Source: an uncultured Lachnospiraceae bacterium (GTDB taxonomy: Bacteria > Bacillota > Clostridia > Lachnospirales > Lachnospiraceae). From it: 64,000 nucleotides of DNA. Position numbers and translations under genes: made by a program. This document shows, one piece after another, positions 17,464 to 26,102 of the stretch (its first letter is position 1; the number at the start of each line of letters is the position of its first letter). The DNA is taken from contig CAJUSK010000020.1 in assembly GCA_910589075.1 (NCBI GenBank), positions 1-64,000 of the forward strand. Direction: 5' to 3'. Under the pieces are notes generated by a model that saw only the letters and a list, made by a program, of their open reading frames with translations, searched no databases and was not told the origin of the DNA.

Positions 17464-18645
17464 ATGAATCCGCTTGTATCTGTTATTGTGCCAATCTATA
17501 ATACGGAAGAATATTTGTCGCACTGCATTGAGAGCATTCTGAATCAGACCTACAATAATATAGAGGTGATACTTGTAGATGATGGATCAACAGATAAAAG
17601 CCTTGAAATCTGTAAAAATTATGCTTTAAAAGATAGAAGAATTAAAGTAATTAAACTTAGGCATCAGGGATTGGTTGTTGCAAGAAAGAACGGTGTGGAA
17701 AATTCTAAAGGTGAATATTGCATATTTGTTGATAGTGATGACTGGATAGCAGAAGAACTGCTGGAAGAGGTGGTTCCATTAACAGATAACGAACATGTTG
17801 ATATAGTAAATTACAATATGAGGAGTATAACAGAATCAGGATATTACGACTGGAATTACACGGTTTCAAATGGATTATACGAAAATAAGAAATTAGAACA
17901 AATATATACAAAGATGATGTATGATTTTGAATGTGGTTGTCCTGGAATTATTCAATCTCTGTGTACAAAATTAATAAGAAAGAAAATATTACAAGAATGT
18001 CTTCAGGCCATGGATAGAAGAATTACAATGGGTGAGGATGCTGCTGTAGTATATAATGCTATACTTGAATCTGATAAAATAGTAGTTATTGATAAGTTTC
18101 TTTATTTTTACAGGAGTCGTTCAGGGTCCATGTGTGATGCAAAAGATATATCTATATTTCAGCAAGTAAAGTATTTTCAGGAATATATGAGAAATGTATT
18201 TTCCGGATACGGGAGGGAATATGGGTTGGACAGACAGCTTCAGGCCTATTTAATTTATTTTATAGGAAAAGGACTACAGGATAATTTTTCTCTGAAACTC
18301 CAACAGCCCTACCGAGTACCATTTGAAGTAATACAAGTAACTGGAAAAACTATTATATTATATGGTGCTGGAAGTGTGGGAAGAGCTTATTATAAGCAAC
18401 TATCACAAATAAAGAATGTAAAGATTGTTGCATGGGTGGATAGAAGAACGGAATATATATATGGATGCAAAGTAGAGCATCCGGACGTTATCAGCCATCT
18501 TTTTTTTGATAAAATACTGATTGCAGTAGCAGATGCTGAGAAGGCAGAAGAAATCAGAGAACAATTAAAGAAATATGTTGCCGAAGAGCAGATTATTTGG
18601 GCAGAACCTGGAAGGAACCGATTAGAATTGGAAATAGACATATAG
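17464..18645 (+). CDS. Family 2 glycosyltransferase with C-terminal Rossmann-like module
   Basis: A GT-A domain opens with SVIVPIYNTEEYLSHCIESI, VDDGSTDKSLEICKNYA and the metal-binding IFVDSDDWIAEEL, and MGEDAAVVYNAIL lies near residue 183. From about residue 297 the module reads TIILYGAGSVGRAYYKQL, IVAWVDRRTEYIYG and FDKILIAVADAEKAEEI, ending in IIWAEPGRNRL. The build matches the gene at 772. The decayed copy at 19921-20343 matches this protein in both halves, so it was once duplicated locally. AAAGGAGG lies just upstream of the ATG. Confidence 0.88.
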   Translation: MNPLVSVIVPIYNTEEYLSHCIESILNQTYNNIEVILVDDGSTDKSLEICKNYALKDRRIKVIKLRHQGLVVARKNGVENSKGEYCIFVDSDDWIAEELLEEVVPLTDNEHVDIVNYNMRSITESGYYDWNYTVSNGLYENKKLEQIYTKMMYDFECGCPGIIQSLCTKLIRKKILQECLQAMDRRITMGEDAAVVYNAILESDKIVVIDKFLYFYRSRSGSMCDAKDISIFQQVKYFQEYMRNVFSGYGREYGLDRQLQAYLIYFIGKGLQDNFSLKLQQPYRVPFEVIQVTGKTIILYGAGSVGRAYYKQLSQIKNVKIVAWVDRRTEYIYGCKVEHPDVISHLFFDKILIAVADAEKAEEIREQLKKYVAEEQIIWAEPGRNRLELEIDI

Positions 18646-18675
18646 GATGGAGTAGAGAAGTTAGCAGATTTTGTA

Positions 18676-18704
18676 TTGACATAGATTATATAGAGATATA
18701 CATA
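18676..18704 (+). promoter_or_regulatory. Possible internal promoter
   Basis: A perfect TTGACA at 18676 is followed after 17 bases by TACATA, with an AGGAGAA ribosome site and ATG shortly after. The -10 match is only moderate and the region is AT-rich, so chance cannot be excluded. If real, it would start a separate transcript at the methyltransferase gene at 18721. Confidence 0.3.
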
Positions 18705-18720
18705 ATAAGGAGAATCACTT

Positions 18721-19761
18721 ATGAAGAAAACAAAGACAATTATATATGGAATAGGGAAATATGGAAAGCAGTATATTGATTTTTGTATACTATATGGCGT
18801 TACAGAATTAGAATTGGTTGACTCGAATCCCCATTTATGTGGTAAGGAATACCGTGGATTTAAAATATGTAGTCCGGATGAATTGATTTGGGAAAATTAC
18901 AGATTGGTTGTAATTGCAGTGGGTGATAAAGACAGACAGGATATATATAACAGGCTGACAGAAATTTATAATGTCTCAAAAAGAAGAATAGCATATTATA
19001 ATGAAACGGTTATTTTGTCTGAAAAAGATATATATAACTGGGGAAATATGATATTTGATGGAAAAGCCAGAGAGATTGTTGCAGTAAAGGAAATGATCCG
19101 GCAGGATTCCATGAACGATCTGGAGAAATTCTTTTTTAAGGAAAAGCATCTTACTATGACTAAGTGGATGCATTATTTTGAGGCGTATGACAGATTCTTT
19201 TCCAGATATCGTGGAAAAGATATTACCATATTAGAAATCGGTGTTTTTAAAGGCGGATCTTTGCAAATGTGGAAGAATTATTTTAAAAATTCCAATAACA
19301 AAGTTAAAATATATGGTATAGATATTAATCCTGATTGTAAAAAACTGGAGGAAGAGGATATTCAGATTTTTATAGGATCGCAGGAAGACAGGGAGTTTCT
19401 GCAAATGGTTAAATCAGAAATAGATACCGTGGATATTCTAATAGACGATGGCGGACATACAATGAATCAGCAAATGGTATCCTTTGAGGAACTGTTTGAT
19501 TTAGTAGATGATAATGGAATATATCTGTGCGAGGACTTACATACTTCGTATATGAGTAAATATGGCGGTGAATTAGGTGGCGCAACTTTTATGGAATATA
19601 CAAAAGGATTGATAGATTCTTTGCATGCACAATATTCTGAGACGGATAAACTAAGTAGAAATAAATATTCAGAAAAAATCAAGTTTATTACCTATTGTGA
19701 CAGTATGGTATTTATAGAAAAGCGTTCTAAGATTACAAAAAGCTTAGAACTTATAATATAG
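18721..19761 (+). CDS. Rossmann-like module plus MycE/CmcI-type SAM methyltransferase
   Basis: Residues 1-100 are the island module (TIIYGIGKYGKQYIDFC, LVDSNPHLCGKEYRG, YRLVVIAVGDKDRQ). The second half is a class I methyltransferase: TILEIGVFKGGSLQMWKNYF, IYGIDINPDCK, VDILIDDGGHTMNQQMVSF and IYLCEDLHTSYM. The IDDGGH motif and EDLHTSYM match the metal-dependent macrolide-sugar O-methyltransferases such as MycE. Sugar O-methylation is the best guess. It follows AAGGAG at 18708-18713. Confidence 0.82.
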   Translation: MKKTKTIIYGIGKYGKQYIDFCILYGVTELELVDSNPHLCGKEYRGFKICSPDELIWENYRLVVIAVGDKDRQDIYNRLTEIYNVSKRRIAYYNETVILSEKDIYNWGNMIFDGKAREIVAVKEMIRQDSMNDLEKFFFKEKHLTMTKWMHYFEAYDRFFSRYRGKDITILEIGVFKGGSLQMWKNYFKNSNNKVKIYGIDINPDCKKLEEEDIQIFIGSQEDREFLQMVKSEIDTVDILIDDGGHTMNQQMVSFEELFDLVDDNGIYLCEDLHTSYMSKYGGELGGATFMEYTKGLIDSLHAQYSETDKLSRNKYSEKIKFITYCDSMVFIEKRSKITKSLELII

Positions 19762-19920
19762 TAAAATGAAATAATGTAATGTATAGAGTGGAGTAATGAT
19801 ATATACAGAGAAAAATAGCATAGAAATAATAAAGCTTATTTTTGATAATGCAATTAGTAAATAATAAGAGCTTATTCAGTAGAACTATGGGACTAGAGAA
19901 AAATTGGAAGAAATTTATTA

Positions 19921-20343
19921 ATTATTTTATGGAAGAACATACAAGATGTAGATAAACGAATTACCTGGGGCGAGGATGCTGCCGTAGTATATACGTCAAT
20001 GCTCGATGAGAAAAATGTTGTAGTGTTCTATAAATGCTTATATTTTTCTAGAAGCCGCCCTGCAGTATGTGCTTTGCAAAATACCGGCGTTTGATAAATG
20101 TCATGGGTGTTGAAATTGTAGCCTGGGTGGATCTGAATCTGAAAAATGAAGTTGATATATGACCGTAAGATTGAGTCGCCGGGAACTTTGAATGAAATAG
20201 ACTTCGACAGAATATTAGTTGCCCTTAAAAATCCTGTGATGGAAAAGGAAATTGAAGAACAATTATGCCAGTCTGGTTTTAATGAAAAAACAGTATGGGC
20301 AGAACCGGAGATTGTCTGGCGGGAAATGGAGATTGTTCTATAG
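19921..20343 (+). pseudogene. Decayed GT2-plus-module gene (5' and internal parts lost, frameshifted)
   Basis: Three separate frames here are recognisable. Bases from 19921 encode DKRITWGEDAAVVYTSML and CLYFSRSRP, matching the GT2 protein at 17464 (DRRITMGEDAAVVY..., FLYFYRSRSG). Then comes a stop, followed by a stretch reading MGVEIVAWVDLNLKNEVDI. Finally a shifted frame reads LIYDRKIESPG, FDRILVALKNP and TVWAEPEIVWREMEIVL, matching the end of the module. The glycosyltransferase N-terminus and the module's YGxGxxG strand are missing. Bases 19762-19920 show no recognisable coding sequence. Confidence 0.75.
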
Positions 20344-20383
20344 TTTTTCTAATATTGTAGAAATACGATTGGAGAAGTAACGA

Positions 20384-21454
20384 ATGGTCAACTTAATGAA
20401 TTACGGACTAACAGGTTTATTAGAGGAATGTAAGAGCAAAAAATTGTATTGCTTTGGCGGCGGAAAGCAGTTCCTTGCTTTTACAGAAAAGAATCCGGAA
20501 ATCAAAATAGATGGAATCATAGATAATTACACTTTCGGCAGAGAGCTGAATATCCATGGAAATACAATAAGGGTCATCTCACCCAAACAGTTTGTTGATC
20601 TGTATAGGAGTGATGCCATCGTACTGGTTACCTGCCCTGCATATGCAGATATAATTGCACAACTGGACCAGATACAGGAACTGGATGGAATGAACTGCCT
20701 TCCGGATCTGTTTTTATATGAGTATACAGAGCATTTTAACTGCTTTCCGGTACCAGGAAAAAAAGAACACAGAATACCGAAAAAAATACATTACTGCTGG
20801 TTTGGCAGGGGCAAGATGCCTGCAGAGTACGAGCATTACATTGGGACATGGAAAAAACATTGTCCTGATTACGAAATCATCCGCTGGGATGAAACGAATT
20901 ACGATATAACGAAAAACAGATTTATGAAAGAGGCCTATGAACAGAAGAAATGGGCCTTTGTATCTGATTATGCCAGAGTGGATGTGGTACATAAATATGG
21001 AGGTATATATCTGGATACAGATGTGGAATTGTTAAAGCCGCTGGATGCATTTTTGGGCTGGGACATGTTCTGCGGATTTGAAAGCCTGACCCATGTGGCA
21101 TGGGGCCTTGGCTTTGGTGCAGTGAAAGGTTTTAAAGTGCTGAAAACTGTTCTGGACAGATATGAAAATATGCCATTTATGAAAGAAGATGGCACACTGA
21201 ACATGGTCAACTGCCCGGTGATCCAGTCTGAAGTCATGACACAGTATGGATTTTCGATGAACGGATTGCCCCAGGAGGCTGATCACATTGCCATTTACCC
21301 AAAAGAATTTTTTTCTCCTTACAGTTTCCAAAAAGGATTTGGAAGGATAACAGACAATACCCATTCCATACACCATTATTCAGCAAGCTGGCTGGATGGC
21401 AAGCCTGCAGATGGTGGATGGACGCAGTTACTGAAAAGGGCGAATGAAAAATAG
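20384..21454 (+). CDS. GT32-family glycosyltransferase with N-terminal Rossmann-like module
   Basis: Residues about 15-105 are the module in a variant form: KLYCFGGGKQFLAFTEK, GIIDNYTFGRELN, DAIVLVTCPAYADII. The rest is the GT32/Gly_transf_sug type related to OCH1 and the glycosyltransferase toxins: IPKKIHYCWFGRGKMP, WAFVSDYARVDVVHKYGG and the metal-binding IYLDTDVELLKP. The C-terminal HSIHHYSASWLD is also typical. Such enzymes are retaining and use UDP- or GDP-sugars. The gene's composition is intermediate between the AT-rich and GC-rich blocks. Confidence 0.86.
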   Translation: MVNLMNYGLTGLLEECKSKKLYCFGGGKQFLAFTEKNPEIKIDGIIDNYTFGRELNIHGNTIRVISPKQFVDLYRSDAIVLVTCPAYADIIAQLDQIQELDGMNCLPDLFLYEYTEHFNCFPVPGKKEHRIPKKIHYCWFGRGKMPAEYEHYIGTWKKHCPDYEIIRWDETNYDITKNRFMKEAYEQKKWAFVSDYARVDVVHKYGGIYLDTDVELLKPLDAFLGWDMFCGFESLTHVAWGLGFGAVKGFKVLKTVLDRYENMPFMKEDGTLNMVNCPVIQSEVMTQYGFSMNGLPQEADHIAIYPKEFFSPYSFQKGFGRITDNTHSIHHYSASWLDGKPADGGWTQLLKRANEK

Positions 21455-21470
21455 GATGCTGCTTTTATTG

Positions 21471-21511
21471 AAAACAACAGAAAGTCCGCAAAGCGAGCTT
21501 TCTATTGTTTT
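21471..21511. repeat. Palindromic intergenic repeat, copy 1
   Basis: Arms AAAACAACAGAAAG (21471-21484) and CTTTCTATTGTTTT (21498-21511) pair at 13 of 14 positions around a 13-base loop. The same arms recur at 39947-40022 and 51896-51935. It lies in the 155-base spacer between two island genes. It could act as a terminator or be a REP/MITE-like element. Confidence 0.6.
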
Positions 21512-21609
21512 ACCGGCAGACAGCCAGGCCAGATTGTGTGGGGAATGGACCAAAGCATACCCTGCAGATTCGGGGACATTATGAGTTAAGAACAGGGAAG
21601 GGAAAAACC

Positions 21610-23211
21610 ATGTTAAAAACAATCGCAATCTACCTGCCACAGTTTCACGAAGTAAAAGAGAACAACCGCTGGTGGGGAGAAGGCTTTACAGACTGGGTGA
21701 CCGTAAAAAACGCCAGACCGCTGTATCAAGGGCACCGGGAACCGCGGGTGCCCCTGGAGGGCAATTACTACGACCTCTCAGACCATGACGTCATGCAGTG
21801 GCAGGCAGAGCTTGCCTCCAGATACGGTGTTTCCGGCTTCTGTTTTTACCATTACTGGTTTAAGGACGGAAGGCGGATTCTGGAAAAGCCTGCGGAAAAT
21901 CTCCTTGCATGGACGGATATCCATATGCCGTTCTGCTTTTCCTGGGCCAACCAGACATGGGCGCGGACATGGACCAATGTCCCCAACATGAATACATGGA
22001 CAGGGGCCTGCTATGAGAAGAAAGGGCAGGATGAGGGGATACTGCTCAGGCAGAGCTACGGCGGTAAAAAAGAATGGAAAGAACATTTTGAATACCTGCT
22101 CCCCTTTTTTAAAGACAGCAGATATATACAGTATGACGGGAAGCCGGTGTTTCTGATCCACAAACCGGAATATATGTACTGCCTGGACAACATGATGGAG
22201 TACTGGAAGGAACTGGCGGTATTAAACGGCCTGAAAGGGATCTGCGTAATAACCGTGCGCAGCAATTCCTGCAATTACAGCCAGGCAGACTACTGGCTGC
22301 TGCAGGAGTATGACTATTCATTCATGCCCAGGGAGCGGGTATACCAGAACGGCGTTTGGACAATCCGCTACCGGGACGCATGGGAAAACATCCTGGAACG
22401 CGCATACGCGGAATCAGATGAAAACACCTTTTTCGGGGCGTTTACAGACAGTGACGATACGCCCCGCAGAGGCAGCCAGGGGGTGTCCGTGGCAGACGCA
22501 TCGCCGCAGGCGTTTGAGGAATATTATAAAAAACTTGCACGCCTGGCAAAGCAGCGGGGGCGTGGCCTGATCTTTATAAATGCGTGGAACGAATGGGGAG
22601 AAGGGGCCTACATGGAGCCTGACGAATTATGGGGCTATGGGTACCTGGAGGCGGTAAAAAAGGTAATGGACGAGCTGAACCGTCCGGAAGAAAGAGGGAT
22701 GCTGCCAGAAGGAAACGGAATGCTGACGGAAGAAAGCGAGCTGTTGCCAAAAGAAAGCAGGATACTGCCGGAAAAAAACCATGGGGTGCCCGCAAAGGAT
22801 CCCGGGAGATACCTGTTACCATCCAGGCTGCGTGATGAGAAACTCCGTATCCATTACGGCCTGCTGAGCAGATGGATGACAAATAATGAGAAAGGCAGAA
22901 GAATTGCGCTGGTTTTGTCATCCCTGCATATCCATACGATCGCAATATACGGCATGGGGGATCTGGGGAGACATCTGGCAGGAGAACTGGAGACCGGGCC
23001 CATCCAGGTAGCCTTTGGCTTTGACAGAAAGTCGGAGTTCCTAAAGATGGAGGACCCGCGGATGTATATCCGGGAAAGGTACCCGGATCTGGATGCGGTG
23101 ATCGTGACGCCGGTTGTTGAATATAAAGAAATCAGGACCTGGCTTGGAACGTTTTTCGATGTACCTGTTATATCCCTGGAAGAACTGATTGCAGAGTGCG
23201 AAATACTATAA
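21610..23211 (+). CDS. WbsX-type glycosyl-processing protein with C-terminal Rossmann-like module
   Basis: 533 residues from the ATG at 21610, which follows AGGGAAGGG; an upstream in-frame start at 21505 lacks a site. The first about 355 residues are of the WbsX family (GH99-like fold): IAIYLPQFHEVKENNRWWGE, GFTDWVTVKNARPLYQGH, FSWANQTWARTW and NAWNEWGEGAYMEPD. WbsX proteins occur in O-antigen and rhamnan loci; their reaction is not well defined. A repetitive linker (bases 22693-22800) joins it to the module HTIAIYGMGDLGRHLAGEL, FGFDRKSEF, DAVIVTPVVEYKEI, VPVISLEELI. The module and its preceding LLSRWM helix match the membrane-anchored proteins at 15608 and 16128. Confidence 0.83.
   Translation: MLKTIAIYLPQFHEVKENNRWWGEGFTDWVTVKNARPLYQGHREPRVPLEGNYYDLSDHDVMQWQAELASRYGVSGFCFYHYWFKDGRRILEKPAENLLAWTDIHMPFCFSWANQTWARTWTNVPNMNTWTGACYEKKGQDEGILLRQSYGGKKEWKEHFEYLLPFFKDSRYIQYDGKPVFLIHKPEYMYCLDNMMEYWKELAVLNGLKGICVITVRSNSCNYSQADYWLLQEYDYSFMPRERVYQNGVWTIRYRDAWENILERAYAESDENTFFGAFTDSDDTPRRGSQGVSVADASPQAFEEYYKKLARLAKQRGRGLIFINAWNEWGEGAYMEPDELWGYGYLEAVKKVMDELNRPEERGMLPEGNGMLTEESELLPKESRILPEKNHGVPAKDPGRYLLPSRLRDEKLRIHYGLLSRWMTNNEKGRRIALVLSSLHIHTIAIYGMGDLGRHLAGELETGPIQVAFGFDRKSEFLKMEDPRMYIRERYPDLDAVIVTPVVEYKEIRTWLGTFFDVPVISLEELIAECEIL
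22693..22800 (+). repeat. Imperfect 21-base tandem repeats coding a 7-residue linker repeat
   Basis: Within the WbsX gene the linker reads as successive units GMLPEGN, GMLTEES, ELLPKES, RILPEKN and HGVPAKD. This is about five 21-base units of the form x-[ML]-L-P-E/K-x-[NS]. The units are diverged at both DNA and protein level. They probably act as an extended acidic tether between the catalytic-like domain and the module. Confidence 0.65.
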
Positions 23212-23227
23212 AGGATGGATAAGGCAT

Positions 23228-24607
23228 ATGAGGATTATCGTATTCGGGACAGGGAATGTATATATGGCCAGCCGGGAGAAGCTGCAGGGGATGGACATTG
23301 CCGCTTTTTTAGACAACGATCCCCAAAAGCAGGGGACATATCTGGAGGGCAGGCTGATTGACGCACCGGAAAATATTGGCCGGTACGCATATGACTGCAT
23401 TGTGCTGGCCAGCGTGCACTATCAGGAGATGCGGGCGCAGCTTGAAGGAATGGGCATTGACAAAGACCTGATCATCGACCGGGAAAACAGGGGGTACTGG
23501 AGTAAAATACGCAGGGTGGAAAGCTATGGGTGGGCGGAGAACAGCCTGGCAGACAGAAAAATCCTGCTCATTACCCATGACCTTTCCCTGACAGGCGCCC
23601 CGCTGATGCTGTATTACGGGGCATGCATCCTGAAAGAAAAGGGGTACGGCGTGAGTGTCTATTCAAAAGCCGACGGAAGGCTGCGCTACGACTACCTGCA
23701 CAGAGGCATATCGGTTTCCATATTTGAGGAGTATGATTTCAGGGAAGAAGAGATCCGCCAGTACTTTGGACAGTATGATCTGATCCTTGCCAATACGGTG
23801 GTGCTGTGGGGCCTTGTGGAGAAGCTGGAAAAGATGTCTGTCCCGGTTCTGTGGTGGCTCCATGAGGAAGACAATGCGTATGACGAATATAAGGTCGGCA
23901 GGCTGCCTTCTTATGAAAATCTGCATGTGTACGGCGTGGGGAACCGGGCTGTAACATCCTATCGAAAACACGGCGGGAAACAGGAGATCGGCCGTCTTGT
24001 TTACGGCATCCCGTATGGCAGGGATACACAGAGGCCCCCAAAGAGGGACTGCGGAGGAAAAATCATCTATGCCGTGATTGGCTATCTGTCAAAACGCAAG
24101 GGCCAGGACATTTTTATTTCGGCTATAGAAAAGAACTGGGAGAGATGGAAAGACCAGGCAAAATTCTGGGTGATAGGAGCCGCTGCGCCGGACCAGGAAA
24201 AAGCGATGAAGGCCACGGGGAAGGCAGAGATGTATGGCAGCGTCAGCCATGAGCGGATGCTGGAACTATACAAAGAGATTGATGTGGTGGTATGCCCTTC
24301 CCGGAATGACCCCATGCCGGTGGTACTGACAGAAGGGATGATGCACAGAAAAGTGTGCATCGCATCCGATATGACAGGGACGGCGGAGCTGATTACGCCT
24401 TTTGAAAACGGGCTGGTGTGCAGGGCAGATGATATAGAAAGCCTTTCGCAGCAGATAGAATGGACAATCAACCACAGGGACAGATTTGAGGCAATCGGGG
24501 AGTGTGCGTACAGGACCTATCAGGAGAACTTTTCCCTGGAACAGTTCAGCCGGCGCCTGCTGGGGATTGTTGGGGGAATGATGCATCCGGGAAACACCTT
24601 AAATTGA
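23228..24607 (+). CDS. Rossmann-like module plus GT4 glycosyltransferase
   Basis: The start at 23228 follows AAGGATGGATAAGG; the frame from 23189 overlaps the previous gene. Residues 1-85 are the module (RIIVFGTGNVYMASREKL, AFLDNDPQKQGTYLEG, YDCIVLASVHYQEM). The GT-B part starts ILLITHDLSLTGAPLMLYYG. It contains YAVIGYLSKRKGQDIFI, VIGAAAP and the signature DVVVCPSRNDPMPVVLTEGMM (E-x-type nucleotide site), then CIASDMTGTAELI. It is the only GT4 enzyme of the island with the module. Confidence 0.86.
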   Translation: MRIIVFGTGNVYMASREKLQGMDIAAFLDNDPQKQGTYLEGRLIDAPENIGRYAYDCIVLASVHYQEMRAQLEGMGIDKDLIIDRENRGYWSKIRRVESYGWAENSLADRKILLITHDLSLTGAPLMLYYGACILKEKGYGVSVYSKADGRLRYDYLHRGISVSIFEEYDFREEEIRQYFGQYDLILANTVVLWGLVEKLEKMSVPVLWWLHEEDNAYDEYKVGRLPSYENLHVYGVGNRAVTSYRKHGGKQEIGRLVYGIPYGRDTQRPPKRDCGGKIIYAVIGYLSKRKGQDIFISAIEKNWERWKDQAKFWVIGAAAPDQEKAMKATGKAEMYGSVSHERMLELYKEIDVVVCPSRNDPMPVVLTEGMMHRKVCIASDMTGTAELITPFENGLVCRADDIESLSQQIEWTINHRDRFEAIGECAYRTYQENFSLEQFSRRLLGIVGGMMHPGNTLN

Positions 24608-24695
24608 GTCCGGATCCGGCTTATGGGAATGAGCCGGCCGGACTTTGAACCGGCATATGCAGAAACCATACGGGATGTAGAAAAGGAAAGGGGCC

Positions 24696-26039
24696 ATGGA
24701 AGCAAACGTAACAATCATACTGCCATCCCTGAATGTGGCAGAGTACATAGGGGAATGCCTGGAAAGTGTAACAGGCCAGACGCTGAAAGAACTGGAAATC
24801 ATCTGTGTGGATGCCGGTTCCACAGACGGCACCTGGGGGATACTGCAAAATTTTGCACAAAAAGATAAACGGATAAAGCTGCTGCACAGCAGGGAGAAAA
24901 GCTATGGCAGCCAGGTTAATCTGGGGCTTGAGAGGGCAGGCGGGCGGTATGTGGCCATCCTTGAAACAGACGACTATGCGGCGCCGGATATGTATGAAAC
25001 CCTGTACGAAACAGCGGCTTTATATGCTCTTGATTATGCGGCGGCCGACTTTGACTGCTTTTACACCTTTGAAAGCGGCGGGCGTCTGTTTGAACGCAGC
25101 CGGTTGTTTGGGGCGGAGCGGCCATGGTACGGCCGGGTGCTGTGCCCGGAACAGATTGCACAGCTGCGGCTTTCCGACTACCTGCTGTGGAAAGGGATTT
25201 ACAGCAGGGAATTTCTGAACAAAAACCATATCAGGTTACATGAATCTCCGGGAGCGGCATACCAGGATATGGGGTTTTTGCAGCAGGTGAAAACATATGC
25301 AAAAAGTGCCATGTACATCGACCGCAGCCTGTACAGATACCGCCGGGACAGGGCGGAGGCGTCCAGCTTCCATCTGGAAGGGTTAAGCTATTATCAGAAG
25401 GAGTTTGCTTGGATTGAGGAGGAACTGAGGCTGCCTGAAAAAATGGATGCACTGCATGGAGAGAACTACCTGGCCACGATGGCATGGGCATTTCTGGGGA
25501 AATATGATGAGATTCTCAAACGGCTTGGATATGACTGGGAAGATAAGCGGCTGCAAAGCCCCTGCCGGTGGTTTGTGAAACGGCTGAAAACAGCAATGGA
25601 GCAGAACACTCTCAGACCCTGCCGTCAGAACGCATGGTATTGGGAAGAACTGCTGATACTCATGGAATCCGGGGCCGGCCATGCCCGGTGGCTGTCTGAT
25701 AAAAACAGGAAACCAGAAGAGGGCAGGAGGGGCCTTCTGAACCGGATCGGCGGCAGGCCGGCCATTATCTGGGGATGCGGGGCATATGGGGAGAAGCTGC
25801 TGCTTTTCTGCTTCCATAACAGCATCCCGGTTCTGGCATTTACGGACAACAGCCCTGAGCTGCAGGGAGAGACATTTTATGGCTATGAAATACTGCCGCC
25901 CTGCCAGGCCAGCAAGGCCTCCAAAGGCGCTGTGATCCTTATTTCGCCGGTAAGGGCTTCTGAACAGATCATGAGACAGCTGTCAGAAATGGGAATCGCG
26001 GACAGGGGGATTGTCCCGGATTTTTCCGGCGGGATATGA
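24696..26039 (+). CDS. Family 2 glycosyltransferase with C-terminal Rossmann-like module
   Basis: The GT-A domain begins TIILPSLNVAEYIGECLESV, VDAGSTDGTWGIL (Asp-Ala-Gly-Ser in place of DDGS) and VAILETDDYAAPDMYETL (metal site). HESPGAAYQDMGFLQQVKT follows in the acceptor region. The C-terminus (about 350-447) is the module: PAIIWGCGAYGEKLLLFC, AFTDNSPELQGETFYG, GAVILISPVRASEQI. The next gene is a clear paralogue with the same plan, so the pair arose by tandem duplication. Both are GC-rich. Confidence 0.88.
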   Translation: MEANVTIILPSLNVAEYIGECLESVTGQTLKELEIICVDAGSTDGTWGILQNFAQKDKRIKLLHSREKSYGSQVNLGLERAGGRYVAILETDDYAAPDMYETLYETAALYALDYAAADFDCFYTFESGGRLFERSRLFGAERPWYGRVLCPEQIAQLRLSDYLLWKGIYSREFLNKNHIRLHESPGAAYQDMGFLQQVKTYAKSAMYIDRSLYRYRRDRAEASSFHLEGLSYYQKEFAWIEEELRLPEKMDALHGENYLATMAWAFLGKYDEILKRLGYDWEDKRLQSPCRWFVKRLKTAMEQNTLRPCRQNAWYWEELLILMESGAGHARWLSDKNRKPEEGRRGLLNRIGGRPAIIWGCGAYGEKLLLFCFHNSIPVLAFTDNSPELQGETFYGYEILPPCQASKASKGAVILISPVRASEQIMRQLSEMGIADRGIVPDFSGGI

Positions 26040-26102
26040 GAGGCCGGCATCTGACAAGCCCTGTATGAGTATACAACCATAGACGAAAAGAGGAGAAAGA
26101 CC

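Noticed and set aside
22693..22800. Tandem repeats considered as a non-coding or CRISPR-like array
   Set aside because: The period is 21 bases, in frame within the gene, and encodes a linker.
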